Assembly (NCBI GenBank): GCA_947589155.1
Contig: CANQBH010000013.1
Location: forward strand, 1 to 50,724
Reading direction: 5' to 3'
DNA length: 50,724 nucleotides
Source of the DNA: an uncultured Lachnospiraceae bacterium
GTDB lineage: Bacteria; Bacillota; Clostridia; Lachnospirales; Lachnospiraceae
Part shown: piece by piece, positions 43,901 through 50,724 of the stretch
Numbering within the stretch: position 1 is the stretch's first letter
Layout: each line of letters opens with the position of its first letter
The notes under the pieces: generated by a model
The model's input: the letters and a program-made list of their open reading frames with translations, nothing else
What the model was told of the DNA's origin: nothing
The model's database searches: none
Position numbers and translations under genes: made by a program

Positions 43901-44515
43901 CTATCTTGCTTTCTTGTAGTTTTCGTTTACGGTGTTCCAGTCGACCAGATGAAAAAAGGCGTCGACATAGGCAGCGCGCAGATTTTTATACTTGAGGTAG
44001 TAGGCGTGCTCCCATACGTCGATGGTAAAGATCGGCGTGTGGCCCGTGCCGAGGCTGATCGGGTTGTCCTGATTGGCGGAGGCGGAAAGGATCAGGCCGC
44101 CGTCTTTTGCAACGGATAACCACGCCCAGCCGGAGCCGAACTGTCCGACCGCCAGCGCGGAGATCTTTTCCTTGAAGGCGGCGAAACTGCCGAAACTCTC
44201 CCGTATCTTCTGCGCGAGTTCGCCGTCGGGCTCGCCGCCGCAGTGCGGGCCGATCTCGGAGAAGTAGAGGTTGTGGTTGTAGAAGCCGCCGCCGTTGTTG
44301 CGAAGACCGGTGCGCAGCCGCTCGTCTTTGATCTCGTCCAGAGAGGCCAGCAGTCCGGTGATCTCCATGTCCGCCAGATCGGCTTCCTCCGCCAGCGCAT
44401 TGAGATTTGCCGTGTAGTTTGCATGGTGTTTTGCGTAATGTGTCTCAACGGTCAGTTCATCCAGATACGGTTCAAGCGCGTCGTATCCGTAAGGTAGATC
44501 CACTTGCTTAAACAT
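43901..44515 (-). CDS. Superoxide dismutase (Fe/Mn family)
   Basis: The 204-residue protein opens with FKQVDLPYGYDALEPYLDE and has the metal ligands in THYAKHHANYTANLN, GGGFYNHNLYFSEIGP and IDVWEHAYYLKYKN, the Fe/Mn SOD pattern. Whether iron or manganese is used cannot be told by eye. The start at 44515 has AAAGGAG six bases upstream; an ATG six codons earlier is not preferred. It is first in the operon with rubrerythrin. An inverted repeat resembling a CRP/FNR-type site lies in its upstream region. Confidence 0.95.
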   Translation of the reverse strand: MFKQVDLPYGYDALEPYLDELTVETHYAKHHANYTANLNALAEEADLADMEITGLLASLDEIKDERLRTGLRNNGGGFYNHNLYFSEIGPHCGGEPDGELAQKIRESFGSFAAFKEKISALAVGQFGSGWAWLSVAKDGGLILSASANQDNPISLGTGHTPIFTIDVWEHAYYLKYKNLRAAYVDAFFHLVDWNTVNENYKKAR

Positions 44516-44538
44516 AATGTACTCCTTTCTCATCTTGC

Positions 44539-44591
44539 TGTGATTTTACAAAAAATAAATGAAAACTGCAAGAGGCGGCGATAAAATCACA
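44539..44591. promoter_or_regulatory. Perfect 10-bp inverted repeat between SOD and PAP2 genes
   Basis: TGTGATTTTA (44539-44548) and TAAAATCACA (44582-44591) are perfectly complementary and 33 bp apart, in the divergent intergenic region. TGTGA/TCACA ends resemble CRP/FNR-family half-sites, but the spacing is far larger than one dimer site, so two bound dimers or looping would be needed. Confidence 0.5.
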
Positions 44592-44631
44592 AAAGGAGCA
44601 TATGCAGTTTCGGGAAAAAACATACCTGTCC

Positions 44632-44660
44632 TTTACATTTTTTTCCTGTCCTGCTAAGAT
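44632..44660 (+). promoter_or_regulatory. Promoter of the PAP2 phosphatase gene
   Basis: TTTACA (44632-44637) and TAAGAT (44655-44660) are 17 bp apart. This supports a start codon at 44698 rather than the in-frame ATG at 44602, which lies upstream of the promoter. Confidence 0.55.
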
Positions 44661-44697
44661 GGGGGAAATGAACGGATTGGAAAGGATGGATCGGAAT

Positions 44698-45354
44698 ATG
44701 GAAAAGAAAACGAAAAATGCGGCCGCGGCCATATGCCTGTTTCTGCTCTCCGCGGCGTTTACCGCGGCGGTGGTGCTGTTTGACGTAGCGCCCGCGGGGC
44801 CGTCCGGCGTTCCCGTCGGATTTTCCCGCTTAAACGAAGCGGTTTTTGAAGCGATCGGGGAGCATAGGGTCTGGTATGATATCACGGAATGTCTCGGGTT
44901 CTGCGCGATCGCGGTCATGGCGGCGTTTGCCCTTGCGGGACTCTTGCAGTGGATCGGCAGAAAGAGCCTAAAAAAGATCGACCGCCCGATCCTGCTTTTG
45001 GGCGGGCTCTATGCGGCGGTCATTGCGCTGTATGTGATCTTTGAGATCTTCGTGATCAACGAGAGGCCGGTGATCATGCCGGGCGAGAGTAAAGCCGAGG
45101 CGTCTTTTCCGTCTTCGCATACCATGCTGATACTGACGGTCTTCGGCAGCGCGCCGCCCGCGCTCGCGGAACTCTTCCCAAAAAGGAAGTGGCTCAGCGC
45201 TTTGCGTGCCGCCGCGATCCTTCTGATGGCCGTGGCGGCGGTCGGGCGGCTTTTCAGCGGCGTCCACTGGTGTACGGATATCCTCGCGGGAACGCTCTAC
45301 GCGTTTACGCTGCTGAGCCTGTATGTTGCCTTCCTGAAAAAATCTACATGTTGA
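44698..45354 (+). CDS. PAP2-family membrane phosphatase
   Basis: This 218-residue protein has about five or six membrane segments. It carries PAP2 motifs: KAEASFPSSHTMLILTVFGS (second motif, PSSH) and GRLFSGVHWCTDILAG (third motif, with the catalytic His). The first motif region is INERPVIMPG. PAP2 enzymes remove phosphate from lipid phosphates such as undecaprenyl diphosphate or phosphatidic acid at the membrane. The start at 44698 fits the promoter at 44632-44660 and the usual family N-terminus. An ATG at 44602 has AAAGGAG only three bases before it. Its 3' end overlaps the convergent zinc-ribbon gene by 11 bases. Confidence 0.88.
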   Translation: MEKKTKNAAAAICLFLLSAAFTAAVVLFDVAPAGPSGVPVGFSRLNEAVFEAIGEHRVWYDITECLGFCAIAVMAAFALAGLLQWIGRKSLKKIDRPILLLGGLYAAVIALYVIFEIFVINERPVIMPGESKAEASFPSSHTMLILTVFGSAPPALAELFPKRKWLSALRAAAILLMAVAAVGRLFSGVHWCTDILAGTLYAFTLLSLYVAFLKKSTC

Positions 45355-46009
45355 AGCGGCGCTGAAGTTCGGAAAGCACGGCGCGTCCGCGGAAGATGCA
45401 GGAGCCGATAAAAATGATGACGCTGGTGATCAGACAGATGATCCACGCCAGAGGGATGTCCTTTCCCATGATGAGCAGCACCAGATATGGCAGGACGCCC
45501 AGCAGGATGTTGCTCAGGAGATAGACCATTGCGTTGGCGATCTTTTCGGCAAGCGTCAGGACGAAGTTGGCGATCAGCGTGCCAATGCACATCCACGGAA
45601 CGATGACGCCGGCGGTCAGCGCCCAGTATCCCGTAAAGTAGCCGGTGATCAGCAGCAGCGTCGCGAGAAGGAGGACAAACAGCGTCAGGATCCGCGACGG
45701 GCTGAAATCCCGTTTGAACAGCCGGATCAGGCCGAACTCAAAGGCGAGCAGCCAGAGGCTTAACAGAAGGCTCCAATGCAGGTTTCCGTCTTTGATATCG
45801 AACAGGAAATCCAAAGACAGCGCGATGATCATGGCGGAGAGGACAATGAACAGCTGCAGTTTGTATAAAACGGACTGCTTTTGCAGCGTGGCCTGCACCG
45901 GCCAGTGCGGGCGGTCGTCTCCGGCGTCGCCGTTGAGGGCGTTCTGGCAGAACGGGCAGCGGTTCAGTTGTCCGCCGACTTCGATCTTGCAGTAAGGACA
46001 ATGTTTCAT
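45344..46009 (-). CDS. Zinc-ribbon membrane protein (DUF6320-like)
   Basis: The 221-residue protein has an N-terminal zinc ribbon with two Cys pairs (MKHCPYCKIEV and NRCPFCQNAL), followed by about six hydrophobic segments. It matches the layout of the DUF6320 proteins usually encoded next to condensation-fold acyltransferases. No catalytic motif is visible. The start codon shares one base with the stop of the acyltransferase gene (TAATG), so translation is coupled. It is the last gene of the operon from 48188. Function unknown. Confidence 0.75.
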   Translation of the reverse strand: MKHCPYCKIEVGGQLNRCPFCQNALNGDAGDDRPHWPVQATLQKQSVLYKLQLFIVLSAMIIALSLDFLFDIKDGNLHWSLLLSLWLLAFEFGLIRLFKRDFSPSRILTLFVLLLATLLLITGYFTGYWALTAGVIVPWMCIGTLIANFVLTLAEKIANAMVYLLSNILLGVLPYLVLLIMGKDIPLAWIICLITSVIIFIGSCIFRGRAVLSELQRRFNM

Positions 46010-47259
46010 TAGCGTATCACCTCCGTTGCGTATGCGCGTACCGCGATCCCGTCGGATGTCAGGTCGCGGACAAAGTCTTTCAGGACGCCCGTGTTATTGT
46101 AGGGCGAGGAGATCCCGAGCGTCAGCGTGCCGTTGTAACTGGACACCGTGCAGAACATATTGCTGGAACTGCAGAACGCGCTGTAATTTTCTATGTACGG
46201 AACGAGTTCCTCCGGCGGCTTCTGCACGCCGAGATTGGAAAGCACGAGAGAGACGTTTTTGTCCTGCTGGCGGGAGAAGTATTTGATCGCCGCCTGCTTG
46301 ATAAACAACGGCACCACGCGAACCGGCGCGACAAATTCCATCGTTTCATAGCGATCCATCTGCGCCTTGATGTTTTCCGGCGTCAGATTGGACTTGAGGT
46401 TTTCGTCAAATTCCCGGGCAAGTTCGTCCAGCGTCGTATCTTCCGTGAAAACGTGGGTGACGTTGACGTTGTTGAAGAAATTGCGCGACGTGTTGGACGG
46501 ATAATAGTTGCGCAGGTTGACGGGCAGCGATACCGTAACCGGCTGCTGCTTCATGCGGGACGGCATATCCTTCCACATCGCGAGCATAAAGCGCGCGCCG
46601 AGATAACTGGTCAGGGACACGGAAAGCGCCTTCGCCTTCGGGAGGATGTCGCCGACCGGCATCTGGAGTTCAAAGAACTGCAACTGTTCATAAGGAAGAC
46701 GGAGTCCGGACGGATGATAGGATTTTTTGGACTCGCCGCCGCCGAGACCTACATTTTTGAAGAAATGCTTAAAACTGTTTTCCGTCAGGTCTCCGGCGGA
46801 CGCCCCGCTGTGGTTGGCGATGTCGGTAAAATTTCCCGGATAGCACAGTTTCAGATAGTCGAGAACGAGGATGTTCAAAAATTCCAGCGCGCCCGTGCCG
46901 TCGCTGATTGCGTGGAACAGATCGAGATTGATCCGGTTTTTGAAGTAGGACACCCGATAGTGCAGGCTGCTGCCGCGCCCCGGCGCATAGAGCACCGGAC
47001 AGACACGGCCGTTTTCTTCGACCACTTCCGGAAGAAGATCCGTTCCTTCCATATAATGCCAGAAAACGCCGCGGCGGATCCGCACCTGAAACTGCGGGCG
47101 GATCTGAATGGTGGAAAGCAGCGCTTGCTGAAGCAGTTCGGGATCGATGTCCTGCTTTAAGGTGCAGCTGACCCGCAGCGTGCGGGTATCTCTTTTGGAA
47201 CAGGTGGCAAGAAAGACCTTCGCCACATTATCGACTTGGTACCAGTTGTTTTGACTCAT
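46009..47259 (-). CDS. Condensation/acyltransferase-fold protein (alcohol acetyltransferase-like)
   Basis: The 416-residue protein carries the HxxxDG active-site motif of the chloramphenicol acetyltransferase/condensation superfamily in DLFHAISDGTGALEFLN, and the second-half region TVSLPVNLRNYYP and NFFNNVNVTHVF. There is no carrier domain, so it is a stand-alone acyl transferase rather than part of a peptide synthetase. The start at 47259 has AAGGATGGGAG upstream and overlaps the hydrolase stop (ATGA). With the hydrolase and the zinc-ribbon membrane protein it may modify a lipid or alcohol; substrate unknown. Confidence 0.82.
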   Translation of the reverse strand: MSQNNWYQVDNVAKVFLATCSKRDTRTLRVSCTLKQDIDPELLQQALLSTIQIRPQFQVRIRRGVFWHYMEGTDLLPEVVEENGRVCPVLYAPGRGSSLHYRVSYFKNRINLDLFHAISDGTGALEFLNILVLDYLKLCYPGNFTDIANHSGASAGDLTENSFKHFFKNVGLGGGESKKSYHPSGLRLPYEQLQFFELQMPVGDILPKAKALSVSLTSYLGARFMLAMWKDMPSRMKQQPVTVSLPVNLRNYYPSNTSRNFFNNVNVTHVFTEDTTLDELAREFDENLKSNLTPENIKAQMDRYETMEFVAPVRVVPLFIKQAAIKYFSRQQDKNVSLVLSNLGVQKPPEELVPYIENYSAFCSSSNMFCTVSSYNGTLTLGISSPYNNTGVLKDFVRDLTSDGIAVRAYATEVIR

Positions 47260-48188
47260 AACTTCTCCCATCCTTTGTAACGTATCCCCTGCACATAGCC
47301 GCCGACGTCGCGCATGGCCTGCGTGGCAAGCGGGACCGGCATCTGCTGAAAGACGTGCCAGCCGCCTTCGTAGGTCTGAAGCGTGGCGCGGCCGCCCGCT
47401 TCGTTGATCTTTTCGGCAAGCCTCGTGCTGTCGTCCTGCAGGATCTCATATTCGCCGACCTGTATCAGGGTCGGCGGAAAGCCCGAAAAGTCTCCGAAGA
47501 GCGGGCTGAAACGCGGGTTGGCGACGTCGGCGTCTCCCGCGTAAGCGTTTCTGACGGAAACGATATACTCATAACTGAGGATCGGATCCTCCTCCTTATG
47601 CGTCTGGTAGGACGGCGCCGAAACGGTCATGTCCGTCCATGGGCTGAACAAAAGGAGCGCCTGCGGCGTTTTCCGCCCCGCCGCAAGAAGGTGCTGCATC
47701 AGGGTCAGCGCCAGATTGCCGCCCGCCGAGTCTCCGGCAAGGATCACAGAGGAAGCGCCGCAGCCCTGATACATGAGATCGTCCCATACCGTCAGAGCGT
47801 CTTCAAAGGCCGCGGGATACGGATGTTCCGGCGCGAGCCGGTAGGCAAACGACAGGACGTCCGTGCCGGTATGCAGCGCCAGTTTGGACGCGAGGATCCG
47901 CGCGTATCCGATGCCGCCGCAGGTATAGCCGCCGCCGTGGCAGTAGAGGATAATCTGCGTGGGATCGTGGATGAAATCCGGCCGGATCCATTCCGCTTCG
48001 ATCCCGCCGATCGAGCGTTTCTCCGTTGAGATTCCCAGAGGCGGCGTGGCGAGGCGCGAGGCCCGTTCCATGGAACTGCGCTGCCGCTTGAGGTCTTCTT
48101 TTGTCAGGGACGTCTGCCCCGTGGATATCTGGTTCATCGCTTTGAGCGCCTTCATGAACGGGTCGCTCAGGTTCTGCAGGATCGCCAT
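47256..48188 (-). CDS. Alpha/beta hydrolase, hormone-sensitive-lipase type
   Basis: The 310-residue protein has the oxyanion motif in ILYCHGGGYTCGG, the nucleophile Ser in ILAGDSAGGNLAL and a C-terminal His in EGGWHVFQQMP, the HSL (alpha/beta hydrolase 3) pattern of small-acyl-ester esterases. No signal peptide. The start at 48188 has AAGGAG eight bases upstream; an earlier ATG 11 codons upstream lies against the promoter. It is the first gene of the operon with the acyltransferase and zinc-ribbon protein, so ester hydrolysis and acyl transfer may act on the same compound. Confidence 0.9.
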   Translation of the reverse strand: MAILQNLSDPFMKALKAMNQISTGQTSLTKEDLKRQRSSMERASRLATPPLGISTEKRSIGGIEAEWIRPDFIHDPTQIILYCHGGGYTCGGIGYARILASKLALHTGTDVLSFAYRLAPEHPYPAAFEDALTVWDDLMYQGCGASSVILAGDSAGGNLALTLMQHLLAAGRKTPQALLLFSPWTDMTVSAPSYQTHKEEDPILSYEYIVSVRNAYAGDADVANPRFSPLFGDFSGFPPTLIQVGEYEILQDDSTRLAEKINEAGGRATLQTYEGGWHVFQQMPVPLATQAMRDVGGYVQGIRYKGWEKL

Positions 48189-48219
48189 CGCTTTGCTCCT
48201 TTTTTGAAAAACTACGGAC

Positions 48220-48225
48220 ATTATA
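48220..48225 (-). promoter_or_regulatory. -10 box of the hydrolase-acyltransferase operon
   Basis: A perfect TATAAT on the minus strand lies 32 bp before the start codon at 48188. No clear -35 box accompanies it. Confidence 0.45.
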
Positions 48226-48266
48226 CTACATTACGAAAAGGATGGCTATGTTTTTATCGCCGCTTG

Positions 48267-48275
48267 TGGTATAAT
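48267..48275 (+). promoter_or_regulatory. Extended -10 promoter of the GDPD gene
   Basis: TG-G-TATAAT (48267-48275) is a consensus extended -10 element 31 bp before the start at 48307. It is divergent from the hydrolase operon promoter. Confidence 0.6.
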
Positions 48276-48306
48276 GAATGCAAACAAAGGATAAAGGAGA
48301 TACGAT

Positions 48307-49176
48307 ATGGCGCGCCCCGCAAAGGAGAAATTTCATATGGGACATTTTTTTATGACGCTGCTGATCGCGATTCCGGCGCTGTTTGCGCTTTATCTTTTCG
48401 CGATCATGCCGCGTATGCGCAACCGGCCGGATCCGCGGCCGTTCATGGATCGCCTGTATGCGCACAGAGGGCTGCATGACAACGACGGCGATGCGCCTGA
48501 AAATTCCATCAACGCCTTTCAAAAGGCGGTCGACGCGGGATACGGAATCGAACTGGACATCCAGCTGACGGCCGACGACGTGCTGGTGGTCTGCCATGAT
48601 TTTGATATCCTGCGGGTCTGCGGCGTGGATAAGAAGGTGCGCGATCTGACCTATGAGGAATTGCAGGAGTACCGCATTTTCGATACCGACCAGACGATCC
48701 CGAAGTTTTCCGACGTCCTGAAACTGGTGAACGGCAGGGTGCCGCTCATCATCGAATACAAGGTGCCGGGCGCGGATACGAAGACCTGCCGTCTGGCCGA
48801 CGAACTTCTGTCCTCTTATCAGGGAACGTACTGCGTCGAGTCGTTCAATCCGGCGGTGGTCCTTTGGTACCGCTGCCATCGGAGCGAAGTCTTCCGCGGC
48901 TTCCTTTCCGACTCCTTTATCCGCGAAGGATACCGCGATTATCCGAAGCCGGCGTATGAAGTGCTGCACCACCTTCTTCTGAATTTCCTGATCAAGCCGG
49001 ATTTCATCGCGTATGACGCCAAGTATTACAACGACCTGTCGCGCCGGATCTGCAAGGAGATCTATAAAGCGCCGTCGGTCGCGTGGACGATCAAGAGCCA
49101 GCGGGAGTTGGAGGAGAGGGCCGGAGATTTCGACATTTTCATCTTTGACAGTTTCCTGCCGGAGAGCAAAGAATAA
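48307..49176 (+). CDS. Glycerophosphodiester phosphodiesterase, membrane-anchored
   Basis: This 289-residue protein has one N-terminal membrane segment at about 13-34, then the GDPD barrel: YAHRGLHDNDGDAPENS with catalytic His53, GIELDIQLTADDVLVVCHDF with metal-binding Glu and Asp and the second His, and PLIIEYKV. The family splits glycerophosphodiesters into glycerol-3-phosphate and an alcohol. The anchor suggests activity at the membrane. The start has AAAGGAG six bases upstream. It ends at a terminator shared with the convergent small gene. Confidence 0.92.
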   Translation: MARPAKEKFHMGHFFMTLLIAIPALFALYLFAIMPRMRNRPDPRPFMDRLYAHRGLHDNDGDAPENSINAFQKAVDAGYGIELDIQLTADDVLVVCHDFDILRVCGVDKKVRDLTYEELQEYRIFDTDQTIPKFSDVLKLVNGRVPLIIEYKVPGADTKTCRLADELLSSYQGTYCVESFNPAVVLWYRCHRSEVFRGFLSDSFIREGYRDYPKPAYEVLHHLLLNFLIKPDFIAYDAKYYNDLSRRICKEIYKAPSVAWTIKSQRELEERAGDFDIFIFDSFLPESKE

Positions 49177-49189
49177 GCATAAGAAAAAG

Positions 49190-49213
49190 GCGGGGCCGCC
49201 AAAGCCCCGCTTT
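49190..49213. terminator. Terminator between GDPD and the convergent small gene
   Basis: GCGGGGC (49190-49196) pairs with GCCCCGC (49204-49210), flanked by A-rich sequence on the left and TTT on the right, so it can end transcription from both sides. Confidence 0.7.
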
Positions 49214-49448
49214 ATGATTCTTCAAGATACGCTTCAAGGATACGAACGTCTTCGGGATGGTCGCAGCGGATCACGCCGTTTTCCAAAAATCGGGGCTGTG
49301 ACGCCACGGAGCAGAAGACATACTGGCTTAACGTGGAGGCGAGGTTGAGGATATCGCCTTCCGTGGATTCATAAAACACGTCGCCGTCGCAGGATTTTAC
49401 GCTGAGAAGAAAGTTTGTGATGTCGGCGTCTTTTTTCAGTTTCAACAT
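49212..49448 (-). CDS. Small protein of unknown function (78 residues)
   Basis: The protein begins MLKLKKDADITNFLLSVKSC and has no membrane segment or recognised domain. The charged start, the DVFYESTEGDILNLASTLSQY region and three Cys residues look like a folded soluble domain. The start is well supported: AAAGGAGG lies about eight bases upstream and a promoter is visible (TTGCTT 49539-49544, TATCAT 49516-49521 on the minus strand, 17 bp apart). A longer frame extending upstream to 49706 crosses this promoter and is not credible. Confidence 0.7.
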   Translation of the reverse strand: MLKLKKDADITNFLLSVKSCDGDVFYESTEGDILNLASTLSQYVFCSVASQPRFLENGVIRCDHPEDVRILEAYLEES

Positions 49449-49476
49449 AGAAAAGACCTCCTTTGCTTTTGGATAC

Positions 49477-49498
49477 CGGAAAGTTTTTGAACTTTCCG
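49477..49498. repeat. Perfect hairpin in the 5' leader of the small gene
   Basis: CGGAAAGTT (49477-49485) and AACTTTCCG (49490-49498) form a nine-base stem with a four-base loop, inside the short untranslated leader of the minus-strand gene. It may affect mRNA stability or translation. Confidence 0.5.
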
Positions 49499-49515
49499 CC
49501 CTCAATGATAACTCC

Positions 49516-49544
49516 ATGATAGCCGTTTTCCCGGTAAAAAGCAA
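49516..49544 (-). promoter_or_regulatory. Promoter of the 78-residue protein gene
   Basis: On the minus strand TTGCTT (49539-49544) and TATCAT (49516-49521) are 17 bp apart, about 68 bp before the start codon at 49448. Confidence 0.5.
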
Positions 49545-49584
49545 ATCCGGCCCGCATTTCTTATAAAAGAGGCGTTCTGCCGTC

Positions 49585-49613
49585 TTGAAAAAGCGGACGC
49601 AGCTTGTTAAAAT
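49585..49613 (+). promoter_or_regulatory. Promoter of the two-receiver regulator gene
   Basis: TTGAAA (49585-49590) and TAAAAT (49608-49613) are 17 bp apart, 21 bp before the start codon at 49635. Confidence 0.65.
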
Positions 49614-49634
49614 ACTAAAGAATGGGGGTTTACT

Positions 49635-50384
49635 ATGGATAAAGTGCTTTTGATCGGAAAGTTTATCGATTCTACCAAACATCTTCAGCAGGAACTGAAA
49701 AAGCATCTGGCGCTGCAGTTATGTTCCGACCATGTGGAGGTGGTCTCCAGCATGATCCAGATGTACGGGCCGGTGCTCCTGCTTGTCAATCTGGACGGGT
49801 TTGGCGAAGAACAGGAAGGATTGTTTTCGGCGCTTGCCGCCGAGTATAAAGATCTGCCGGTCGTCACGTTCGGCGATGAATCGCAGTGCGAAAGGTTTCT
49901 GGCGTTTGGAGAAACGCTGCGGATGTTTCATATCGCGATGCCCGCGGACACGGAAACGATCCTTGCGTTTCTGCGGGAACATACGGATCTTGCCATCGGT
50001 GAAAACGACGGCGCGAACGACGCGCAGCAAAAACTCATCCTTCTCGTGGACGACAGTCCGGTGCTCCTGCGCAGCATGAAGCATATGCTCGAAGAGAGTT
50101 ACCGCGTCGCGATGGCCACGTCGGGGCGGCAGGCGCTGGAGATGATCGAAAAGGAAACGCCGGATCTGGTCATCCTTGATTATGAAATGCCCGATTGTAA
50201 CGGCAGGGAGACGCTGGAGATGATCCGCGGCGAAAAAGGGATGGAGGAGACGCCGGTCGTTTTTCTGACCGGACACGGAGACGCCGACCATATCCGCTCC
50301 GTGCTGGATCTGAACCCTTCCGCGTATTTCTTAAAGCCGCCGAAGGCGGAAAAGATCTTCGAGATTTTGGAGCAGCTCTTATAG
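49635..50384 (+). CDS. Response regulator with degenerate and intact receiver domains
   Basis: In this 249-residue protein residues about 1-120 fold like a receiver in pattern (VLLIGKFIDSTKHL, VLLLVNLDGFG) but lack the acidic pair and the usual signature. Residues about 130-249 are a complete receiver: LILLVDDSPVLLRS, phospho-acceptor Asp182 in LVILDYEMPDCNG, VVFLTGHGD and Lys in AYFLKPPKA. There is no DNA-binding or enzymatic output domain. It may act through protein contact, for example with the product of the next gene, 30 bp downstream. Confidence 0.88.
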   Translation: MDKVLLIGKFIDSTKHLQQELKKHLALQLCSDHVEVVSSMIQMYGPVLLLVNLDGFGEEQEGLFSALAAEYKDLPVVTFGDESQCERFLAFGETLRMFHIAMPADTETILAFLREHTDLAIGENDGANDAQQKLILLVDDSPVLLRSMKHMLEESYRVAMATSGRQALEMIEKETPDLVILDYEMPDCNGRETLEMIRGEKGMEETPVVFLTGHGDADHIRSVLDLNPSAYFLKPPKAEKIFEILEQLL

Positions 50385-50414
50385 GAGTGGCCCTGATGAG
50401 ATAAGGAGGACAAG

Positions 50415-50724
50415 ATGAAAGCATCGGAAGATACCAGAAAAAACAAATTTGCCCTGATCGGCTGGGCCGTGACAGTTATCATCATTGCTGTCGCTTACCT
50501 GATTCAGGTTCTGAAAGCGGAGCGGACGATGGGCTATTATCTGCTCCTGCTCCTGCTGGCGTTTGCGCCGCTGGCGGCGGGCGTCGTCTTTTACCGCAGG
50601 GATACGGAGACGAAGGCTCTGCGCGGCATTATCGCCATCGGTTATACGGTCCTTTACGGTTTTGTCCTGTGGACCGGCGCGACGATATTGACCTTTGTTT
50701 ATATTTTCCCGATCATGTCGGTGC
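50415..50724 (+). CDS. Multi-span membrane protein, 5' part only
   Basis: Only the first 103 codons lie in the window, starting MKASEDTRKNKFALIGWAV with AAGGAGG before the ATG. Three or more hydrophobic segments are visible (WAVTVIIIAVAYLIQV, YYLLLLLLAFAPLAAGVVFY, ILTFVYIFPIMSV). The layout resembles the membrane input part of some clostridial chemotaxis receptors or signalling enzymes, and the preceding response regulator fits a signalling role. The output domain is beyond the window, so the assignment is tentative. Confidence 0.6.
   Translation, partial: MKASEDTRKNKFALIGWAVTVIIIAVAYLIQVLKAERTMGYYLLLLLLAFAPLAAGVVFYRRDTETKALRGIIAIGYTVLYGFVLWTGATILTFVYIFPIMSV

Noticed and set aside
44602-44697. 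N-terminal extension of the PAP2 protein from the ATG at 44602
   Set aside because: The best promoter lies downstream of it at 44632-44660, the ribosome-binding site is too close, and the extension is not typical of the family.

Overview
The window looks like a chromosomal segment from an anaerobic gut-type member of the Bacillota, most likely family Lachnospiraceae. This is inferred from gene content. Reasons are: an Rpn-type PD-(D/E)XK protein, GPH-family sugar symporters each paired with an AraC-type regulator, glycoside hydrolases without signal peptides, GH3 enzymes with reversed domain order, rubrerythrin beside superoxide dismutase, and motility genes. No rRNA or tRNA gene was seen, so the genus is not determined. 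Most of the window is visibly GC-rich; 31.4-35.0 kb is clearly more AT-rich.

Layout. 1-460: six-repeat CRISPR array of type I-C-like repeats without cas genes in the window. 461-832: gene-free, with a folded inverted-repeat structure and a promoter. 833-1912: Rpn-type nuclease-like protein. 1970-3821 (minus): GntR regulator, ABC ATPase and ABC permease in one overlapping operon with a palindromic operator over its promoter. 3987-14345: carbohydrate cluster 1 (AraC regulator, reversed GH3, GH2, classical GH3, GPH symporter). 14489-18603: reversed GH3, methyltransferase and membrane-anchored C39-like peptidase. 18575-20588: MATE exporter and divergent TetR regulator. 20704-27050: carbohydrate cluster 2 (GH2, AraC regulator, GPH symporter, a wrecked GH2 remnant, GH1). 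27186-31234: MotA stator protein, a short MotA-like protein, a membrane-tethered LuxR-type protein and a chemotaxis receptor. 31414-42134: carbohydrate cluster 3 (hybrid histidine kinase overlapping an orphan sugar-binding lipoprotein, AraC regulator, GPH symporter with a charged tail, reversed GH3 and GH43). 42255-50724: coiled-coil protein, rubrerythrin and SOD, PAP2 phosphatase, a three-gene operon (alpha/beta hydrolase, condensation-fold acyltransferase, zinc-ribbon membrane protein), GDPD, a small conserved-looking protein, a two-receiver regulator and the start of a membrane protein.

How it works together. Each carbohydrate cluster pairs one AraC-type activator with one symporter and cytoplasmic beta-glycosidases, so short oligosaccharides are probably imported and trimmed inside the cell. 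In clusters 1 and 2 I found, by eye, a pair of tandem direct-repeat half-sites 20 or 21 bp apart. Each pair is present at two promoters of the same cluster (hydrolase and transporter) at nearly identical distance from the -10 box. This links each regulator to two targets and is the strongest non-gene signal here. In cluster 3 the kinase and the permease-less binding protein look like an extracellular sugar-sensing unit.

The points most worth following up are the tandem operators, the GH3 whose catalytic aspartate position reads glutamate (residue 752 of the 38225-40711 gene), the kinase/binding-protein pair, the small helical module shared by a GH2 and a GH43, and the internally deleted GH2 remnant.
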